Below the pieces are notes generated by a model. That model was not told the origin of the DNA. It searched no databases and saw nothing but the letters and a program-made list of their open reading frames with translations. This document shows, piece by piece, positions 5,387 through 6,150 of a DNA stretch of 6,150 nt. Every line of letters starts with the position of its first letter. Position 1 is the first letter of the stretch. Source of the stretch: Gammaproteobacteria bacterium (GTDB lineage Bacteria; Pseudomonadota; Gammaproteobacteria; BMS3Bbin11); contig JAUVSB010000091.1 in assembly GCA_030597275.1 (NCBI GenBank), forward strand, positions 1 to 6,150, in the 5' to 3' direction. Both the position numbers and the translations under genes were made by a program.

Positions 5387-6013
5387 ATGAAAAATATTAG
5401 AGTATTCCTACTTATATTTCCTCTATCAATACCCATTTCAGGCTACGCTGAGACGCTATCCAGCACAACGGTGAACACTCAAAATAAGTCAGTAAAAACT
5501 GTCGTTCAGCCCTCCTACAGGCCCTACAATTATGCTTACCCAATGCTCCAGCACGGTCAGCCATATTACCCTCGAAACAGACAAATATTTAATAACAGAA
5601 ACAGCCACCGGTTTAATGGTCGAAACGACATGTTCGGTCACAACCGTATGAGAAACTGGAACCGCACTATGACGAATGTTATTTCAGATATGCTCGGTGA
5701 GGGTGCCGGTGATTTTGAATTCGACATGAAAATCAAATTCAAGGCTGATGGGAAGGGAAAAGGTCGAGGTAAAAGTCGTGCCAAAGCCAGAACAAATCAA
5801 CGTTACGGAGGATACTACCAGGGCAGCTATCAGGGTAGAGGTAATTACTATGGTAGAGGGAATAGCTATCAGTACTCAGAGTATGGAAGATATGGCTATG
5901 CGCCTTATGCACCTCCCTATTCCGCCTACCCAGCGCCAAAAACTTACAACTCTTACCCTCCTGTACCCGCTTCAAAATCACAATCAGATAGCAAAATTAC
6001 TAAAGCTGAATAG
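5387..6013 (+). CDS. Secreted Tyr/Gly-rich protein resembling sulfur globule proteins
   Basis: The 208-residue product has a Sec signal peptide (MKNIRVFLLIFPLSIPISGYA, likely cleavage after residue 21) and a low-complexity mature part with no cysteine. Residues 40-95 are rich in Tyr, Asn, Arg and Pro. Residues 104-135 read GEGAGDFEFDMKIKFKADG and then a Gly/Lys/Arg run GKGKGRGKSRAKA. Residues 140-190 contain 16 tyrosines in GGYYQG, GRGNYYGRG and YAPYAPPYSAYP type repeats. A D-F-x-F-D-M-x-x-x-x-x-A core followed by a basic Gly-rich and then Tyr/Gly/Pro-rich tail is what I recall of sulfur globule envelope proteins of sulfur-oxidising bacteria, hence the call; this is resemblance, not proof. 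The frame is open back to an ATG at 5243, but that would overlap the divergent secreted gene and bury the signal peptide. The ATG at 5387 is therefore preferred, with a weak AAGAG upstream. Confidence 0.75.
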   Translation: MKNIRVFLLIFPLSIPISGYAETLSSTTVNTQNKSVKTVVQPSYRPYNYAYPMLQHGQPYYPRNRQIFNNRNSHRFNGRNDMFGHNRMRNWNRTMTNVISDMLGEGAGDFEFDMKIKFKADGKGKGRGKSRAKARTNQRYGGYYQGSYQGRGNYYGRGNSYQYSEYGRYGYAPYAPPYSAYPAPKTYNSYPPVPASKSQSDSKITKAE

Positions 6014-6028
6014 ATCGCCAGTTCAGCT
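6004..6028. terminator. Weak hairpin between convergent genes
   Basis: AGCTGAA (6004-6010) and TTCAGCT (6022-6028) form a perfect 7-bp stem around an 11-nt loop that contains the stop codon of the Tyr/Gly-rich protein gene. There is no U-tract on the plus side. On the minus side the stem is followed by a T-rich stretch (TTTAGTAATTTT), so it might help end transcripts of the gene entering from the right edge. The evidence is weak. Confidence 0.25.
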
Positions 6029-6062
6029 ACCGAAATAGAACTTACAGACCTCCTCATGGATC

Positions 6063-6150
6063 TCAAGTTTGCGGTGTAATACGCCACGTTAATATCAGGG
6101 CTAATAAGGTAATCAATGCCATTACCATGATAATGACCGGTCCTGCGGGC
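6063..6150 (-). CDS. C-terminal end of a membrane protein, probably a ZnuB/TroC-type metal ABC transporter permease (partial)
   Basis: Reading the minus strand from the right edge gives 28 codons to a TGA at 6063-6065: PAGPVIIMVMALITLLALIL followed by TWRITPQT. This is one hydrophobic membrane helix of about 18 residues followed by a short polar tail. The P-[AST]-G-P-x-[IV] start of the last helix is typical of ABC-3 family permeases (ZnuB, TroC, MntB), which import zinc or manganese, and those proteins also end just after this helix. With only 28 residues the family call is tentative, but the frame and membrane helix are clear. The gene converges on the Tyr/Gly-rich protein gene with 49 bp between stops. 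Confidence 0.5.
   Translation of the reverse strand, partial: PAGPVIIMVMALITLLALILTWRITPQT

Noticed and set aside
5739..6038. Alternative frames over the Tyr/Gly-rich coding region on both strands (80 and 96 aa)
   Set aside because: The low-complexity codon pattern creates open alternative frames; only the frame with the signal peptide makes a coherent protein.

Overview
The window reads as a chromosomal segment of a gammaproteobacterium, possibly a sulfur-oxidising one. The block pncC - (thpR) - recA - recX - alaS on the minus strand is the classical gammaproteobacterial recA neighbourhood, and the RecA sequence is of ordinary proteobacterial type. The sulfur-oxidiser suggestion rests only on a secreted Gly/Tyr-rich protein that resembles sulfur globule proteins, with a rhodanese nearby. 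It is an inference.

Layout. Bases 1-866 hold the N-terminal 288 codons of alaS (minus strand, running off the left edge). A short AT-rich gap with five TCAAA(C) repeats every 14-15 bp follows. Then come recX (949-1368 or longer), recA (1412-2476), thpR (2530-3081) and pncC (3074-3601), all on the minus strand and tightly packed. A divergent 87-bp control region (3602-3688) separates pncC from lexA (3689-4306, plus). Next is a cytoplasmic single-domain rhodanese (4425-4865, plus), converging on a small secreted protein of unknown function (4885-5301, minus). That gene is transcribed away from a secreted sulfur-globule-like protein (5387-6013, plus). The right edge (6063-6150, minus) holds the last 28 codons of a membrane protein, probably a metal ABC transporter permease of the ZnuB/TroC type.

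The most interesting point is SOS control. lexA is head-to-head with the pncC-thpR-recA-recX cluster. The shared region contains a perfect 9-bp direct repeat (TGAGAACAG, 11-bp period) giving GAAC-N7-GAAC. This is the complement of the alphaproteobacterial LexA box GTTC-N7-GTTC, not the CTGT-N8-ACAG palindrome expected in gammaproteobacteria. The predicted recognition helix of this LexA (SRGTVHRYI) also departs from E. coli LexA and looks more like the alphaproteobacterial type. The 53-bp recA leader has no visible LexA box, so recA may be controlled from the divergent region. No mobile element, CRISPR array, tRNA or rRNA was seen, and no gene-free stretch exceeds 300 bases.
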